Shown: positions 50,485-59,248, counted from the stretch's first letter. The stretch is DNA of 64,000 bases from JAZDJP01 sp043803805 (GCA_043803805.1 JAZDJP010000031.1:1-64000), one strand, 5' to 3'. Notes: a model not told the origin generated them from the letters alone. Translations and numbers: made by a program.

Positions 50485-52554
50485 ATGGATCTTCGTGATT
50501 ACATCAAGGTCCTCCGACGGCACAAGTGGACCGTCGCGGGGGTGATGCTCCTCACCCTCCTCTTTCACACGTTTGTCCTGAACGTCGCCCAGACCGTCCG
50601 GTACGAGTCCTCCGCGCGCGTCCTCATCCGCCAGATCCCCACCCAGGACATTCTCGTTTTCCAGATGTCGGAACAGCAGCCCACAGGGGTGTCCTACAGC
50701 ACTCGGATCGCCCTCATCACAAGCAACCCCGTCCTCGAGGATGCCCGGAAGGCCCTCCTCCCGAAATACCCCGATGTCGTCGTCGCCGACCTCCGCCAGG
50801 ACCTCATCGTCCAGGAGGAGAAGGGGACCCAGTTCGTGCGGATCATCGCCACGACGACCGACCCCCGGCGCTCCCAGGATTTCGCCAACGCCGTGGCCGA
50901 GGCATTCGTCCGATACGACACCCAGAGCGCCCGGAAGGCCCTCGAGAACGCCATCCGTTTCACCGAAGATCAGATTCGCGTCACCAACGAGCGCTTCCGG
51001 GAGGTCGAGCAGAAGATCGCCAAATTTTCCCTCGGCGAGAAGGTCTACAGCGTGGACGAGCAGATCCGCACCCGCATCCAGCGGCTCACGGACCTCGAGC
51101 AGGCGAAAATCCAGGCCGAGATCGAACTGGCCCAGACGGACCGGATGATTCTTGAGAAGCGGGGGATCCTTTCCGCGCCGGAGCGCCACCCGGACGCCCC
51201 GCTCCCCCAGACGCCCGCCATCACGTCGCTCAAGGCGCGCGCCGCGGACCTGGAAGTGGCCCTGGCGACGGGGCAGAACGTCTACACCCCCGAGCACCCG
51301 CGGATGAAGGAACTCACGGACGAACTCGCCGGCATCCGCCGCCAGCTCGCGGGAAACATCCGGCGCCTCGGGGTCCAGGAGGAGATCGGCCAGTTCGCGA
51401 TCCAGCGGGACATCGCGCGAACGAAGATCGCCACCCTCACCGAGACCATCCGCCGGGAGGATGACCGTCTGGCGCACTTCTCCGGAAAAAAGATCGACTA
51501 TCTGCGTCACGAACGGCTCGCGAACATGCTGGAGAAAACCATCGTCAATCTCCAGACCTCGCTCGAAGAACTCCAGCTGAAACGCTCCCTCACCGCCGAT
51601 AACGTCGAGGTTCACGAGATCGCCCGCGAGAGCGCGCCCCTCCGCAAGATCGGCATGGAGACCCTGCCGTTCATCATCATCCTCGCGGTCATCGTGGGCG
51701 TCTCCTCGGCCTATCTCATCGAGTACCTGAACGACACCATTCGCAGCCCCCACGACGTAAAGCAGTTTCTGAACCTGCCGCTTCTGGGCTCCATCCCGCG
51801 GGAACGCGGCGACATCCTCCTCCACCGGGTCGCGACCAAATCGCCGCTCGCGGAACTCTACCACGCCCTGGCGACATTTCTGGAGGCCTACGCCCTGGAG
51901 CATGCCGTCAAGGCCTTTGTCATCGCGAGCACCAAGAGCCAGGAGGGGAAAAGCACCGTCTCCACGAATCTGGCCATCGCGCTCGCCCAGGGCGGGGAGC
52001 ACGTCATCCTCGTGGACGCCGACCTGCGGCGCTCGCAGATCCACAAATTCTTCGCCCTCGACAACGCGGCGGGCCTGGCGACCGTGCTGTCGGGCGAATG
52101 GGAGGCGGAGACGCTTCTCCGGAAGATGCGCGGTCCCGGCGCGCCCCCCGATCCCCGGCCCGTCCCCCTCCAGGCCACCTCCGTGCCGGGGCTTCAGGTG
52201 CTCACCACCGGGCCGCTCCCGCCCAACCCGGTGAATCTCCTCAAGTCCGCGCGCATGAAAACCCTCCTCGAACAATTGAAAAGCCAGGCCGACATCGTCC
52301 TCATCGACACTCCCCCCATGACGGCCGTCATTGACGGCGGCATCCTGGCGTCGCTGGCCGACGCCGCCGTCCTCGTCGTCGGCGAAGGAGAAACCTCCCG
52401 CCACGAAGCCGCCCAGACCAAGCACGCCCTCGCCCAAGTGAACGCCCGCATCACGGGCGTCATCCTCAACAAGGTTCACCTCTTCGGCCAGGACTACTAT
52501 TATTACTACAACTATGGCAAGGGGCCGCGGGAGGAGAGCGCCCTGCGGCGCTGA
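50485..52554 (+). CDS. Wzz-BY-kinase fusion, capsule/exopolysaccharide co-polymerase
   Basis: 689 residues. The Wzz domain starts with MDLRDYIKVLRRHKWTVAGV (first membrane helix), has a long periplasmic coiled coil (about 150-375) and the second helix FIIILAVIVGVSSAYLIEYL. The cytoplasmic BY-kinase follows: Walker A SQEGKSTVSTNLA, A' VILVDADLRRSQ, B IVLIDTPPM. It ends in a tyrosine cluster (QDYYYYYNYG) that is the usual autophosphorylation site. It controls chain length and export of an exopolysaccharide with the Wza protein before it. The kinase shares the ParA/MinD fold, which matters for the ParB-domain genes downstream. Confidence 0.92.
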   Translation: MDLRDYIKVLRRHKWTVAGVMLLTLLFHTFVLNVAQTVRYESSARVLIRQIPTQDILVFQMSEQQPTGVSYSTRIALITSNPVLEDARKALLPKYPDVVVADLRQDLIVQEEKGTQFVRIIATTTDPRRSQDFANAVAEAFVRYDTQSARKALENAIRFTEDQIRVTNERFREVEQKIAKFSLGEKVYSVDEQIRTRIQRLTDLEQAKIQAEIELAQTDRMILEKRGILSAPERHPDAPLPQTPAITSLKARAADLEVALATGQNVYTPEHPRMKELTDELAGIRRQLAGNIRRLGVQEEIGQFAIQRDIARTKIATLTETIRREDDRLAHFSGKKIDYLRHERLANMLEKTIVNLQTSLEELQLKRSLTADNVEVHEIARESAPLRKIGMETLPFIIILAVIVGVSSAYLIEYLNDTIRSPHDVKQFLNLPLLGSIPRERGDILLHRVATKSPLAELYHALATFLEAYALEHAVKAFVIASTKSQEGKSTVSTNLAIALAQGGEHVILVDADLRRSQIHKFFALDNAAGLATVLSGEWEAETLLRKMRGPGAPPDPRPVPLQATSVPGLQVLTTGPLPPNPVNLLKSARMKTLLEQLKSQADIVLIDTPPMTAVIDGGILASLADAAVLVVGEGETSRHEAAQTKHALAQVNARITGVILNKVHLFGQDYYYYYNYGKGPREESALRR

Positions 52555-52628
52555 ACTCCGTTATGAATCATCCTGAGCGGGATTTCATCGAGACGTTATT
52601 TCCTGTAGTCCCCGCGCCACCGCCCGTC

Positions 52629-52634
52629 TATAAT
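52629..52634 (+). promoter_or_regulatory. TATAAT box 8 bases before the ParB-HD-GYP start
   Basis: A perfect -10 at 52629-52634; the -35 region (TAGTCC, 17 bases further) is poor. No ribosome site precedes the ATG at 52643, so leaderless transcription is possible. Confidence 0.35.
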
Positions 52635-52642
52635 ACCCGTCC

Positions 52643-54268
52643 ATGAAATTGGAGTTCCCCACGTTCCGAGCCTGGCGGGACCGGGCTCTCGGCCGCCGCG
52701 AGGCCGGCGATGACGACCGCATCCACCGCATCCCGGTGGACCGGATCCACCAGAACCCCTACCAGCCCCGCAAGGTGTTCGTGGACGAGGAACTGGAGGA
52801 GTTGCAGGGATCCATCCGCGAATACGGCGTCATCGTCCCCATCATCGTCCGCGCGATTGAGTCCGGCTACGAACTGGTCTGCGGGGAACGGCGTCTCCGG
52901 GCGAGCCGGCTCCTGGGGCTCCCGACCATCCCCGCCATCATCCGGAAACTCTCGACCCCGGAGATCCTCGAGGTGGCCTTCCTCGAGAACCTCCAGAGGG
53001 TGGACTTCAACCCCGTCGAGGAGGCCGAGACCTACGAGCGCCTCCGCCAGGAATTCTCGCGCCTCACCCGGGAGGAACTCGGACACAAGATCGGGAAATC
53101 CCCCGATCGCATCACCGAGAGGCTCTGGATCCTCGAACTCGCGCCCGTCCTCCGGCAGGCCCTCCTCACCCGGATGATCACGGAGGACCACGCCCGGCTC
53201 CTCAAGGCCATCCGCGACGAGGAACGGCTTCTCCCTCTTATCGAACGGGTGTTCCGCGGGAAGGCGTCGTCCGGGGAACTGCAGAGGCTCCTCGCGGCGG
53301 AGAGCGCCCCCGCCCCGGGCGCACCGTCCGTCCCCCTGCCTTCCGGGGAGGCTCCACCCCCCCCGCCGCGGGTTCCCGACTTCGACGCGCCGCTCCTGGC
53401 GGACGTCCGGCGGCTCCTGGGATCTTTCACGGGGAACGGCGCTCCGGACATGGCCCTGGCGGACGCCCTCGTCCGAAGCCTTCTCGGGGGACTCGACGAG
53501 GATCCCGCGCTTGTCCTGGATCTTTCCCTCGCGTCCCGCGACATCGGCGCCCCCCCGGATTTCGCAACGGGGCACCTCCCGCGCCATGTCCTGAACGTCG
53601 CGAAACTCGCCCTGCACCTGGGCCGCCATCACGGTCTCGACGCAAACGCGCTGACCGCCCTCGGGCGGGCCGCGATCCTCCACGACCTCGGCATGAGGAA
53701 CCTCCCGGCGAGCCTCGTCGGCAAGCCGGGGCGCCTGGACGCCGCCGAGGCGGGAATCCTCCACCGCCATCCCGCGGAAGGGGCGGCGCTTCTGGCGCGA
53801 CTCAAACTCCTCGATCCGGAACTCACTCGCGCGGTGTCCGAGGAGCACGAGCGCGCCGACGGCAGCGGCTACCCGATGGGGCTCAAGGGCCCCGACATCC
53901 ACGTATTCGCGAAAATCATCGGCATCGCCGACACCTACGAGGCCCTCGTCTCGCCGCGGCCCCACCGCGGGGCCATGCTCCCGCGGAAGGCCATGGAACT
54001 CCTCGTTTTCGCCGCCCACCACGGGCGGTTCGAGAAACCGTTCATCCGGAGTTTCCTCCGCGGGATGTCCCTCTTTCCCCTCGGGAGCTTCGTGCGTCTG
54101 TCCACCGGCGAGACCGGACGGGTCGTCGCGGCCAACCCCGACGACATCACCCGTCCGGTGGTTCGGATCCTGCGCGATGCCGGCGGGACGGCGCCGGCGG
54201 CCCCGGTCGTACGAGACCTGCTCCGCGAAACGGCCGTGAGCGTCACCGCGGCCATGCGGAGCGCGTGA
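52643..54268 (+). CDS. ParB domain-HD-GYP fusion protein 1
   Basis: 541 residues. N-terminal ParB/Srx domain (about 27-115): IHQNPYQPRKVF, YELVCGERRLRASRLLG (CTP-site GERR) and EVAFLENLQRVDFNPVEEAE. A KorB/ParB helix-turn-helix follows (about 120-215; LTREELGHKIGKSPDRITER). A Pro-rich linker (about 230-255) joins an HD-GYP domain (about 310-490): ILHDLGMRN, EEHERADGSGYPMGLKG, IADTYEAL. The end (FPLGSFVRLSTGETGRVVAA) is the small beta domain that often follows HD-GYP. HD-GYP domains hydrolyse cyclic-di-GMP, and ParB domains bind CTP and DNA; both motif sets look intact. No ParA partner is present except the ParA-fold kinase upstream. Function unknown. Confidence 0.9.
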   Translation: MKLEFPTFRAWRDRALGRREAGDDDRIHRIPVDRIHQNPYQPRKVFVDEELEELQGSIREYGVIVPIIVRAIESGYELVCGERRLRASRLLGLPTIPAIIRKLSTPEILEVAFLENLQRVDFNPVEEAETYERLRQEFSRLTREELGHKIGKSPDRITERLWILELAPVLRQALLTRMITEDHARLLKAIRDEERLLPLIERVFRGKASSGELQRLLAAESAPAPGAPSVPLPSGEAPPPPPRVPDFDAPLLADVRRLLGSFTGNGAPDMALADALVRSLLGGLDEDPALVLDLSLASRDIGAPPDFATGHLPRHVLNVAKLALHLGRHHGLDANALTALGRAAILHDLGMRNLPASLVGKPGRLDAAEAGILHRHPAEGAALLARLKLLDPELTRAVSEEHERADGSGYPMGLKGPDIHVFAKIIGIADTYEALVSPRPHRGAMLPRKAMELLVFAAHHGRFEKPFIRSFLRGMSLFPLGSFVRLSTGETGRVVAANPDDITRPVVRILRDAGGTAPAAPVVRDLLRETAVSVTAAMRSA

Positions 54269-54351
54269 GAAGAAAGTGGATGGAGGACGGTGGATAGTTG
54301 ATAGTGAATCGTTCATAGAAGAAAGATCAAGGATTCAAGGACTTATCAATG

Positions 54352-54482
54352 CCCCTCATGGTGAGCCCATCCACAATTCCGCTCATGGTGAGTCCTTCGA
54401 CTCACTCCGCTCGCTCAGGACAGGCCCTGTCGAACCATGAGCAGCGCCCTGGCTCATCCTTCGACTGGCTCAGGATGAGCGG
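54352..54482. repeat. Dispersed GCTCATGGTGAG / CATCCTTCGAC repeat cluster
   Basis: CTCATGGTGAGCC and GCTCATGGTGAGTCC units (54357-54394), then 54431-54481, the inverted copy of 18011-18061 (49 of 51 identical). This fills most of the gap between the two ParB-HD-GYP genes. Confidence 0.75.
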
Positions 54483-54566
54483 ATTGATCCCGATTTTACG
54501 ACCAAGAGTCTATTCGCCATCCGATCCTCGCACTATCCACTATCCACTATTCACTTCTCACCCCCG

Positions 54567-55931
54567 ATGAGATTTTTCCGAACATGGTTTGAACCCTTCT
54601 CCCGCCGGGAGAAAATCCCCGCCGGCGGGATCGAGGAAATCCGGGAGATCCCCCTCGGGGAGATTTCCCCCAACCCCTATCAGCCCCGGAAATTTTTCGA
54701 CCCGGACGAACTGACCGCCCTGGCGGACTCCATCCGGACCCACGGGGTGATCGTCCCCATCATCGTCCGGAAGGTGGACAGCGGCTACGAGACCATCGCG
54801 GGCGAGCGGCGCATCCGCGCCTGCCGCCGTCTCGGGCGAAAAACCATCCCGGCCATCGTCCTCCGGCTCAACATGCCCGGCACGCTCGAGGCCTCCTTCA
54901 TCGAAAACATCCCGAGGGGCCGTCCTGTCGCGGGCGGCGACGGGTGGGACATCGAATCCCTCCGGCGGGAATTCTCCGCCCCCCCGGGCGCGCGGACCGG
55001 CGCGCCACCGCCGTCGGCTCCGCCGGATCCCCTGTCGGAGGAACTGGCCACCGCCGTAAAACACCTGTATTCCGTGCGCCCCGGATCCCCCGTGGATCGG
55101 ACGGAGGCCCGTCGGACGGCGGAAAAACTCCTCGCGGAAACCCGCCTCAATCGAATGCCCCTCAATGAGTTGCGCCAAAACACAACGCCCGGAGATTTTC
55201 TCCCCCGCCATGCTCTCGGCAGAGCGGCCATCGCGCTCCGCATCGGAATGGCCCACGGACTCCCGGAAACGGATCTTCGGAATCTCGGCGAGGCCGCGCT
55301 CCTCCACGACATCGGGATGACGGCGGCGCCGGAAAGAATCATCCACAAGCCGGGCCCCCTGTCCGAGGAGGAATGGGATATCGTCCGCGCCCACTCCGAG
55401 CAGGGTGTCGCGATGCTCACCATGGAAGCGACGCATATGTCGCCCCCGCGGGAGGACGCCGACGCGATCCTCCGCCGGGTCGTCGCCGAGACCCACGAAC
55501 GCAGCGACGGCAGCGGCTATCCCGGAGGCCTCGCCGGAGACGCCATCCACCCCTTTGCGAAAATCACCGCCCTGGCGGATGCGTACGCGGCCCTCACCGC
55601 GGCGCGTCCCTGGCGCGCGGCCTGGCCCCCCGCCACGGCGATCGGGTACATTCTCTACGCGGCCCTCCGCGGGCATTTCGACAAGACCTCCGCCGGACGG
55701 CTCGCCCAGGCGTTGTCGCTTTACCCGATCGGCAGCGCCGTCCGGATTTCCACCCGCGAAACGGCCACGGTCGTCGCGGCCAACCCCGGCGACATCGCCC
55801 GGCCCGTGGTGCGCGTGGAACGGGATCCAAAGGGGAATCCCGTCGAGCCCCCGCGTCTCCGGGATCTCGCCATCGAAAAAGATGTCTCTATTGCGCGCGG
55901 AATCGGCGTCGACGCGGAGAGCCCCGCATGA
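54567..55931 (+). CDS. ParB domain-HD-GYP fusion protein 2
   Basis: 454 residues, a diverged paralogue of the previous gene. ParB/Srx domain (about 25-115): ISPNPYQPRKFF, YETIAGERRIRACRRLG, EASFIENIPRGRP. Here the NPxEEA block and the whole helix-turn-helix are missing. The HD-GYP domain follows (about 210-390): LLHDIGMTAAPERI, ETHERSDGSGYPGGLAG, ADAYAALT, then the same C-terminal beta domain (YPIGSAVRISTRETATVVAA). So it keeps the nucleotide-binding ParB core and the phosphodiesterase but probably does not load on parS-like DNA by itself; it could form mixed dimers with protein 1. Overlaps the next ORF by four bases. Confidence 0.88.
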   Translation: MRFFRTWFEPFSRREKIPAGGIEEIREIPLGEISPNPYQPRKFFDPDELTALADSIRTHGVIVPIIVRKVDSGYETIAGERRIRACRRLGRKTIPAIVLRLNMPGTLEASFIENIPRGRPVAGGDGWDIESLRREFSAPPGARTGAPPPSAPPDPLSEELATAVKHLYSVRPGSPVDRTEARRTAEKLLAETRLNRMPLNELRQNTTPGDFLPRHALGRAAIALRIGMAHGLPETDLRNLGEAALLHDIGMTAAPERIIHKPGPLSEEEWDIVRAHSEQGVAMLTMEATHMSPPREDADAILRRVVAETHERSDGSGYPGGLAGDAIHPFAKITALADAYAALTAARPWRAAWPPATAIGYILYAALRGHFDKTSAGRLAQALSLYPIGSAVRISTRETATVVAANPGDIARPVVRVERDPKGNPVEPPRLRDLAIEKDVSIARGIGVDAESPA

Positions 55932-56095
55932 AGATCCTCAAATGGAGGGTTCTCGCCGTCCTGATCATCCTCGCGGCCATCGCCACGGGCATCTACGTGC
56001 TGTTGATTTCCGAGAAAATCAACCGTTACTGGCTGGACCACTCCGTCGTCCGCATCCCCCGCGGGCTCCCGCCTGACCGGAATGACCGGCCGTGA
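55928..56095 (+). CDS. Single-pass membrane microprotein
   Basis: 55 residues. KILKWRVLAVLIILAAIATG continues to IYVLLISEK as one transmembrane helix, followed by NRYWLDHSVVRIPRGLPPDR. Its ATG overlaps the stop of the second ParB-HD-GYP gene (ATGA), so it is translationally coupled. The coupling suggests it tethers or modulates that protein at the membrane; this is inference. Confidence 0.6.
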   Translation: MKILKWRVLAVLIILAAIATGIYVLLISEKINRYWLDHSVVRIPRGLPPDRNDRP

Positions 56096-56201
56096 GACCG
56101 CGGGACATCCCCGGGGCAATCATCGGACGCGGGACCGCGCCCCCATCCATGAAGGGCGATGGAAAAATCGCGAACCCGCGCTCCAGCCGTCTGGCTTTTC
56201 G

Positions 56202-56239
56202 CCACGAATAGGGTATCATTCCACGAATAGGGTATCATT
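56202..56239 (+). repeat. 19-bp perfect tandem duplication at a ribosome site
   Basis: CCACGAATAGGGTATCATT occurs twice in a row and ends two bases before the ATG at 56241; each unit carries the AGGG that would act as ribosome site. Confidence 0.75.
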
Positions 56240-56240
56240 A

Positions 56241-58265
56241 ATGAACAGCCCCATGAACACCCCCTTCCGAATTCGATTTTCGGTGTTTATCGCGACTGTC
56301 CTCGCGGCAGGTTCCGCGCTGGCCCTCTGGTCCGACAGCGCCTCCGTCGGCGACCCGGTCGTCGTGTGGAACGACGTCCAGAATAATCCCGCCGCCGTGA
56401 GCGACGGCGCCGGGGGCGTCATCGTCGCCTGGCAGGACGCGCGAAGCGGCGCCGACAACGACATCTACGCCCAGCGGGTGACCGCAACGGGCCCGCAATG
56501 GACCGCGGGAGGCATTCCCGTCGTGACGCTCGCCCAGGACCAGGCGAACCCGGCGGCGGTGTCCGACGGGGCGGGCGGCGTCATCATCGGCTGGCAGGAC
56601 TTCCGGAGCGGCGCCGACAACGACATCCATGCCCAGCGGCTGGATTCCGACGGAAACGCCCTCTGGACCGCCAACGGCGTCCTGGTGACGGGGGCGATCT
56701 CCCATCAGGAACTGCCGAAGATGATCGCCGACGGCGCGGGCGGGGCCATCCTCGCCTGGCGGGATTCCCGGGGCGGCGTCACCTCGGACATCTATGCCCA
56801 GCGCCTCGACGCGGACGGCAATCCCCTGTGGACCGCCGACGGCGTCGCCGTGTGCGCCGCCGCCGGCGATCAGGACAAGCCCGTCCTCGTGTCCGACGGC
56901 GCGGGCGGGGCCGTTGTGGCATGGACGGATCTGCGCGGAGCCGACCGCGACATTTACGCCCAGCGCCTCGACGCGGACGGCAATCCCCTGTGGGCCGCCG
57001 ACGGCGTCGCCGTGTGCGCCGCCGCCGGCGATCAGGATCTCCCCGCGATGGTCCCCGACGGCGCGGGCCGGGCGATCGTCGCCTGGCAGGATTACCGGAA
57101 CGGCGGCGACAACGATGTGTACGCCCAGCGCATGAACCCCGTAGGCGCCGCCGACTGGGCGGCGAACGGCATTGCGCTGAGCGCCGCCGCCGGCGATCAA
57201 CAATCCCCCATCCTCGTCTCCGACGGCGCCGGAGGGGCGATCGCGGCCTGGCAGGATTATCGGAGCGGCGCCAACAACGACATCTACGCCCAGCGGGTGA
57301 ACACCTCCGGAGACGTTCTGTGGACGGCCGGCGGCGTCGCCGTGTCGGCGGCCGCGGGGGAGCAGCGAAATCCCGCCGGAATTTCCGACGGGGCCGGCGG
57401 CGCGATCATCGCCTGGCGGGACGCGCGGAGCGGCGCCGACGACATTTACGCCCGGAAAATCGGCGCCGACGGCGCCGCCGCCTGGACCGCCGACGGAAAC
57501 GCCGTCGGTTCCGCCGCAGGAAATCAACAAGCCCCCGCTCTCGTCCCGGACGGCGCCGAAGGCGCGATCGCGGTCTGGGAGGACCTCCGGAGCGGCACGG
57601 AGGACATCTACGCCGCGCGAATCCACGCAAGCGGGCTCCTCGGAAGTCCGCCGCCGGCCCCGTCGGGACTTTCCGCCGCGGCCGACTCCGACACCCGGGT
57701 GAATCTTTCCTGGACCGACAATTCCACCGACGAAACCGGATTTCGGATCGAACGGAGTTCCGACAACATTACGTTCACCGCCGACGGCACGACCGCGGCC
57801 GGCGACACGACCTACACAAGCCCAAACCTTTCCCCCTCCACCGCAACGTATTTCCGCGTGGCGGCTTATAATGGAAAGGGCGATTCGTCCCCCACCGCCG
57901 TCGCCAACGCCCTCACGCGTCCCTCCGCGCCGACGGGACTCACGGCCACCGCCGCCTCCGATTCCGCCGTCAACCTCGCTTGGACAAACGGCTCCGCCCA
58001 CGACGGCCTTCACGTGGAACGAAGCACCGGCGGGGATTATTCGGAAATCGCCGCGCCGGACGCCGATATCACCACCTTCGCGGATACCGGTCTTTCTCCC
58101 TCCACCACCTACACCTACCGCCTCCGCGCACACAACGCCAGCGGGTTTTCCGCTTATTCGACAGTCTCTGACGCAACGACGGACAATATCCCGACCGTCG
58201 GAACAGGAACAGGAACAGGAAGTGGAGGCGGTTGCTTTATCTCCTTGCTGAAAAAACAAAAATAG
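56241..58265 (+). CDS. Secreted repeat/FnIII protein with CFI-box C-terminus
   Basis: 674 residues with a signal peptide (FRIRFSVFIATVLAAGSALA). About ten repeats of roughly 45 residues follow, each of the form SDGAGGAIVAWQDYRSG-x-DNDIYAQR-x-G-x-x-WTADGVAV (about 40-460), probably beta-propeller blades. Two fibronectin type III domains (about 465-555 and 555-640) come next. The end is a Gly-rich TGTGTGSGGGCFISLLKKQK, which fits the CFI-box C-terminal motif of surface proteins, though the usual ATAAYGS after CFI is replaced. Likely cell-surface or extracellular. The repeats at DNA level are nearly identical, indicating recent expansion. Confidence 0.82.
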   Translation: MNSPMNTPFRIRFSVFIATVLAAGSALALWSDSASVGDPVVVWNDVQNNPAAVSDGAGGVIVAWQDARSGADNDIYAQRVTATGPQWTAGGIPVVTLAQDQANPAAVSDGAGGVIIGWQDFRSGADNDIHAQRLDSDGNALWTANGVLVTGAISHQELPKMIADGAGGAILAWRDSRGGVTSDIYAQRLDADGNPLWTADGVAVCAAAGDQDKPVLVSDGAGGAVVAWTDLRGADRDIYAQRLDADGNPLWAADGVAVCAAAGDQDLPAMVPDGAGRAIVAWQDYRNGGDNDVYAQRMNPVGAADWAANGIALSAAAGDQQSPILVSDGAGGAIAAWQDYRSGANNDIYAQRVNTSGDVLWTAGGVAVSAAAGEQRNPAGISDGAGGAIIAWRDARSGADDIYARKIGADGAAAWTADGNAVGSAAGNQQAPALVPDGAEGAIAVWEDLRSGTEDIYAARIHASGLLGSPPPAPSGLSAAADSDTRVNLSWTDNSTDETGFRIERSSDNITFTADGTTAAGDTTYTSPNLSPSTATYFRVAAYNGKGDSSPTAVANALTRPSAPTGLTATAASDSAVNLAWTNGSAHDGLHVERSTGGDYSEIAAPDADITTFADTGLSPSTTYTYRLRAHNASGFSAYSTVSDATTDNIPTVGTGTGTGSGGGCFISLLKKQK

Positions 58266-58331
58266 TCGAATGGAACCGAGTTTAGTATAATACTCTTATG
58301 GGCGGGATGACCTTTCCGCCAAGGAGAAACC

Positions 58332-58601
58332 GTGCCGACCATATCCATGTTCTTCGGCATCATTGTGTCCATGTACTTCATGGACGGGAAACGTCACAAA
58401 CGACCGCACATACATGTCCGGTATCAAAACGATGAAACCGTGATCGCGATCCCCGAGGGCGACGTGTTGGAGGGGACACTCCCCCCCGGCAAGATGAGAC
58501 TGGTTCTCGCGTGGATCGAAATCCACAAGGATGATTTGCTGGCGGACTGGCAACTTGCGTTGAGCGGCCAAACACCGTTCAAAATAGAACCCTTGCGGTG
58601 A
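58332..58601 (+). CDS. DUF4160 family protein
   Basis: 89 residues that match DUF4160: MPTISMFFGIIVSMYFMDGK, RPHIHVRYQNDETVIAIPEG and LVLAWIEIHKDDLLADWQLA. It is 3 bases ahead of the DUF2442 gene; the two families occur together often and are suspected toxin-antitoxin or accessory modules. No experimental function is known to me. Confidence 0.88.
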   Translation: MPTISMFFGIIVSMYFMDGKRHKRPHIHVRYQNDETVIAIPEGDVLEGTLPPGKMRLVLAWIEIHKDDLLADWQLALSGQTPFKIEPLR

Positions 58602-58604
58602 AAC

Positions 58605-58850
58605 GTGAATCCACGCGTCAAGTCGGTCGTACCCAAAGAGGATTACACGTTGGAAATCACCTTCTCCAACGGAGAGGGCGGCGTCTTCGCGTGTGCCCCT
58701 TTTCTAAATTTTGGCGTTTTCCAAGAACTCCGGGATATCCGATACTTCACACAGGCGTGTGCATCGGGCGGAACCGTCGTCTGGCCTCATGGGCAGGACA
58801 TTTGTCCCGATACCCTCTATGAAGATTCCAGAAAACTCGCATCGAAATAA
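58605..58850 (+). CDS. DUF2442 family protein
   Basis: 81 residues: VVPKEDYTLEITFSNGEGGV, FQELRDIRYFTQACASGGTV and VWPHGQDICPDTLYEDS, the DUF2442 pattern. Start is GTG at 58605 right after DUF4160's stop. Same-operon partner of DUF4160. Confidence 0.88.
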   Translation: MNPRVKSVVPKEDYTLEITFSNGEGGVFACAPFLNFGVFQELRDIRYFTQACASGGTVVWPHGQDICPDTLYEDSRKLASK

Positions 58851-58857
58851 TTCTTGT

Positions 58858-58998
58858 CGAATCGGCAACAACGCCGGCGGTTATTCCGCCTATTCAACCA
58901 CGATCACCGCAACAACCACGACCGCCGCAACAACGGAAACGGTCGAAGGGAACGGGGGCGGAGGAGGCTGCTTTATCTCCTTGCTACCGAAGGAATGA
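58858..58998 (+). pseudogene. Duplicated tail of an FnIII/CFI-box protein
   Basis: The frame reads CRIGNNAGGYSAYSTTITAT, then a Thr-rich stretch and GNGGGGGCFISLLPKE before a stop at 58996-58998. It parallels the tail of the 56241 protein (HNASGFSAYSTVSDATT ... GGGCFISLL). Only the last FnIII strand and CFI-box remain, so this is the 3' end of a second copy whose upstream part was replaced by the DUF4160-DUF2442 pair. Confidence 0.7.
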
Positions 58999-59125
58999 GA
59001 TGGCCCACAGGGAATAATCGCGTTCACAAGAACCCGTTTTCCCCCTCCAGGGAAGATGAAATTATTATTTAACCATTACCCATTGCAACAAAACTGGTTA
59101 CATCTTTGAAATGTTCGCAATAAAT

Positions 59126-59154
59126 TTGCCGTGGACCGGAAAATATCTTATAAT
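59126..59154 (+). promoter_or_regulatory. Sigma-70 promoter of the giant repeat protein
   Basis: TTGCCG (59126-59131), a 17-base spacer and a perfect TATAAT (59149-59154), in a markedly AT-rich 170-base stretch. The leader to the ATG at 59249 is about 88 bases. Confidence 0.65.
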
Positions 59155-59248
59155 TCCAATAGATTACTAGAATTGCATGAATCGGAAAATCGGCGAACCG
59201 GGTATTGGCTGATTTTCCGAAGGTTTTCCACGCGCGGACGCCGAAACC

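Noticed and set aside
56498..57871. Arg-rich alternative-frame ORF inside the repeat protein
   Set aside because: Composition is over one third arginine, typical of an off-frame reading of GC-rich repeats.
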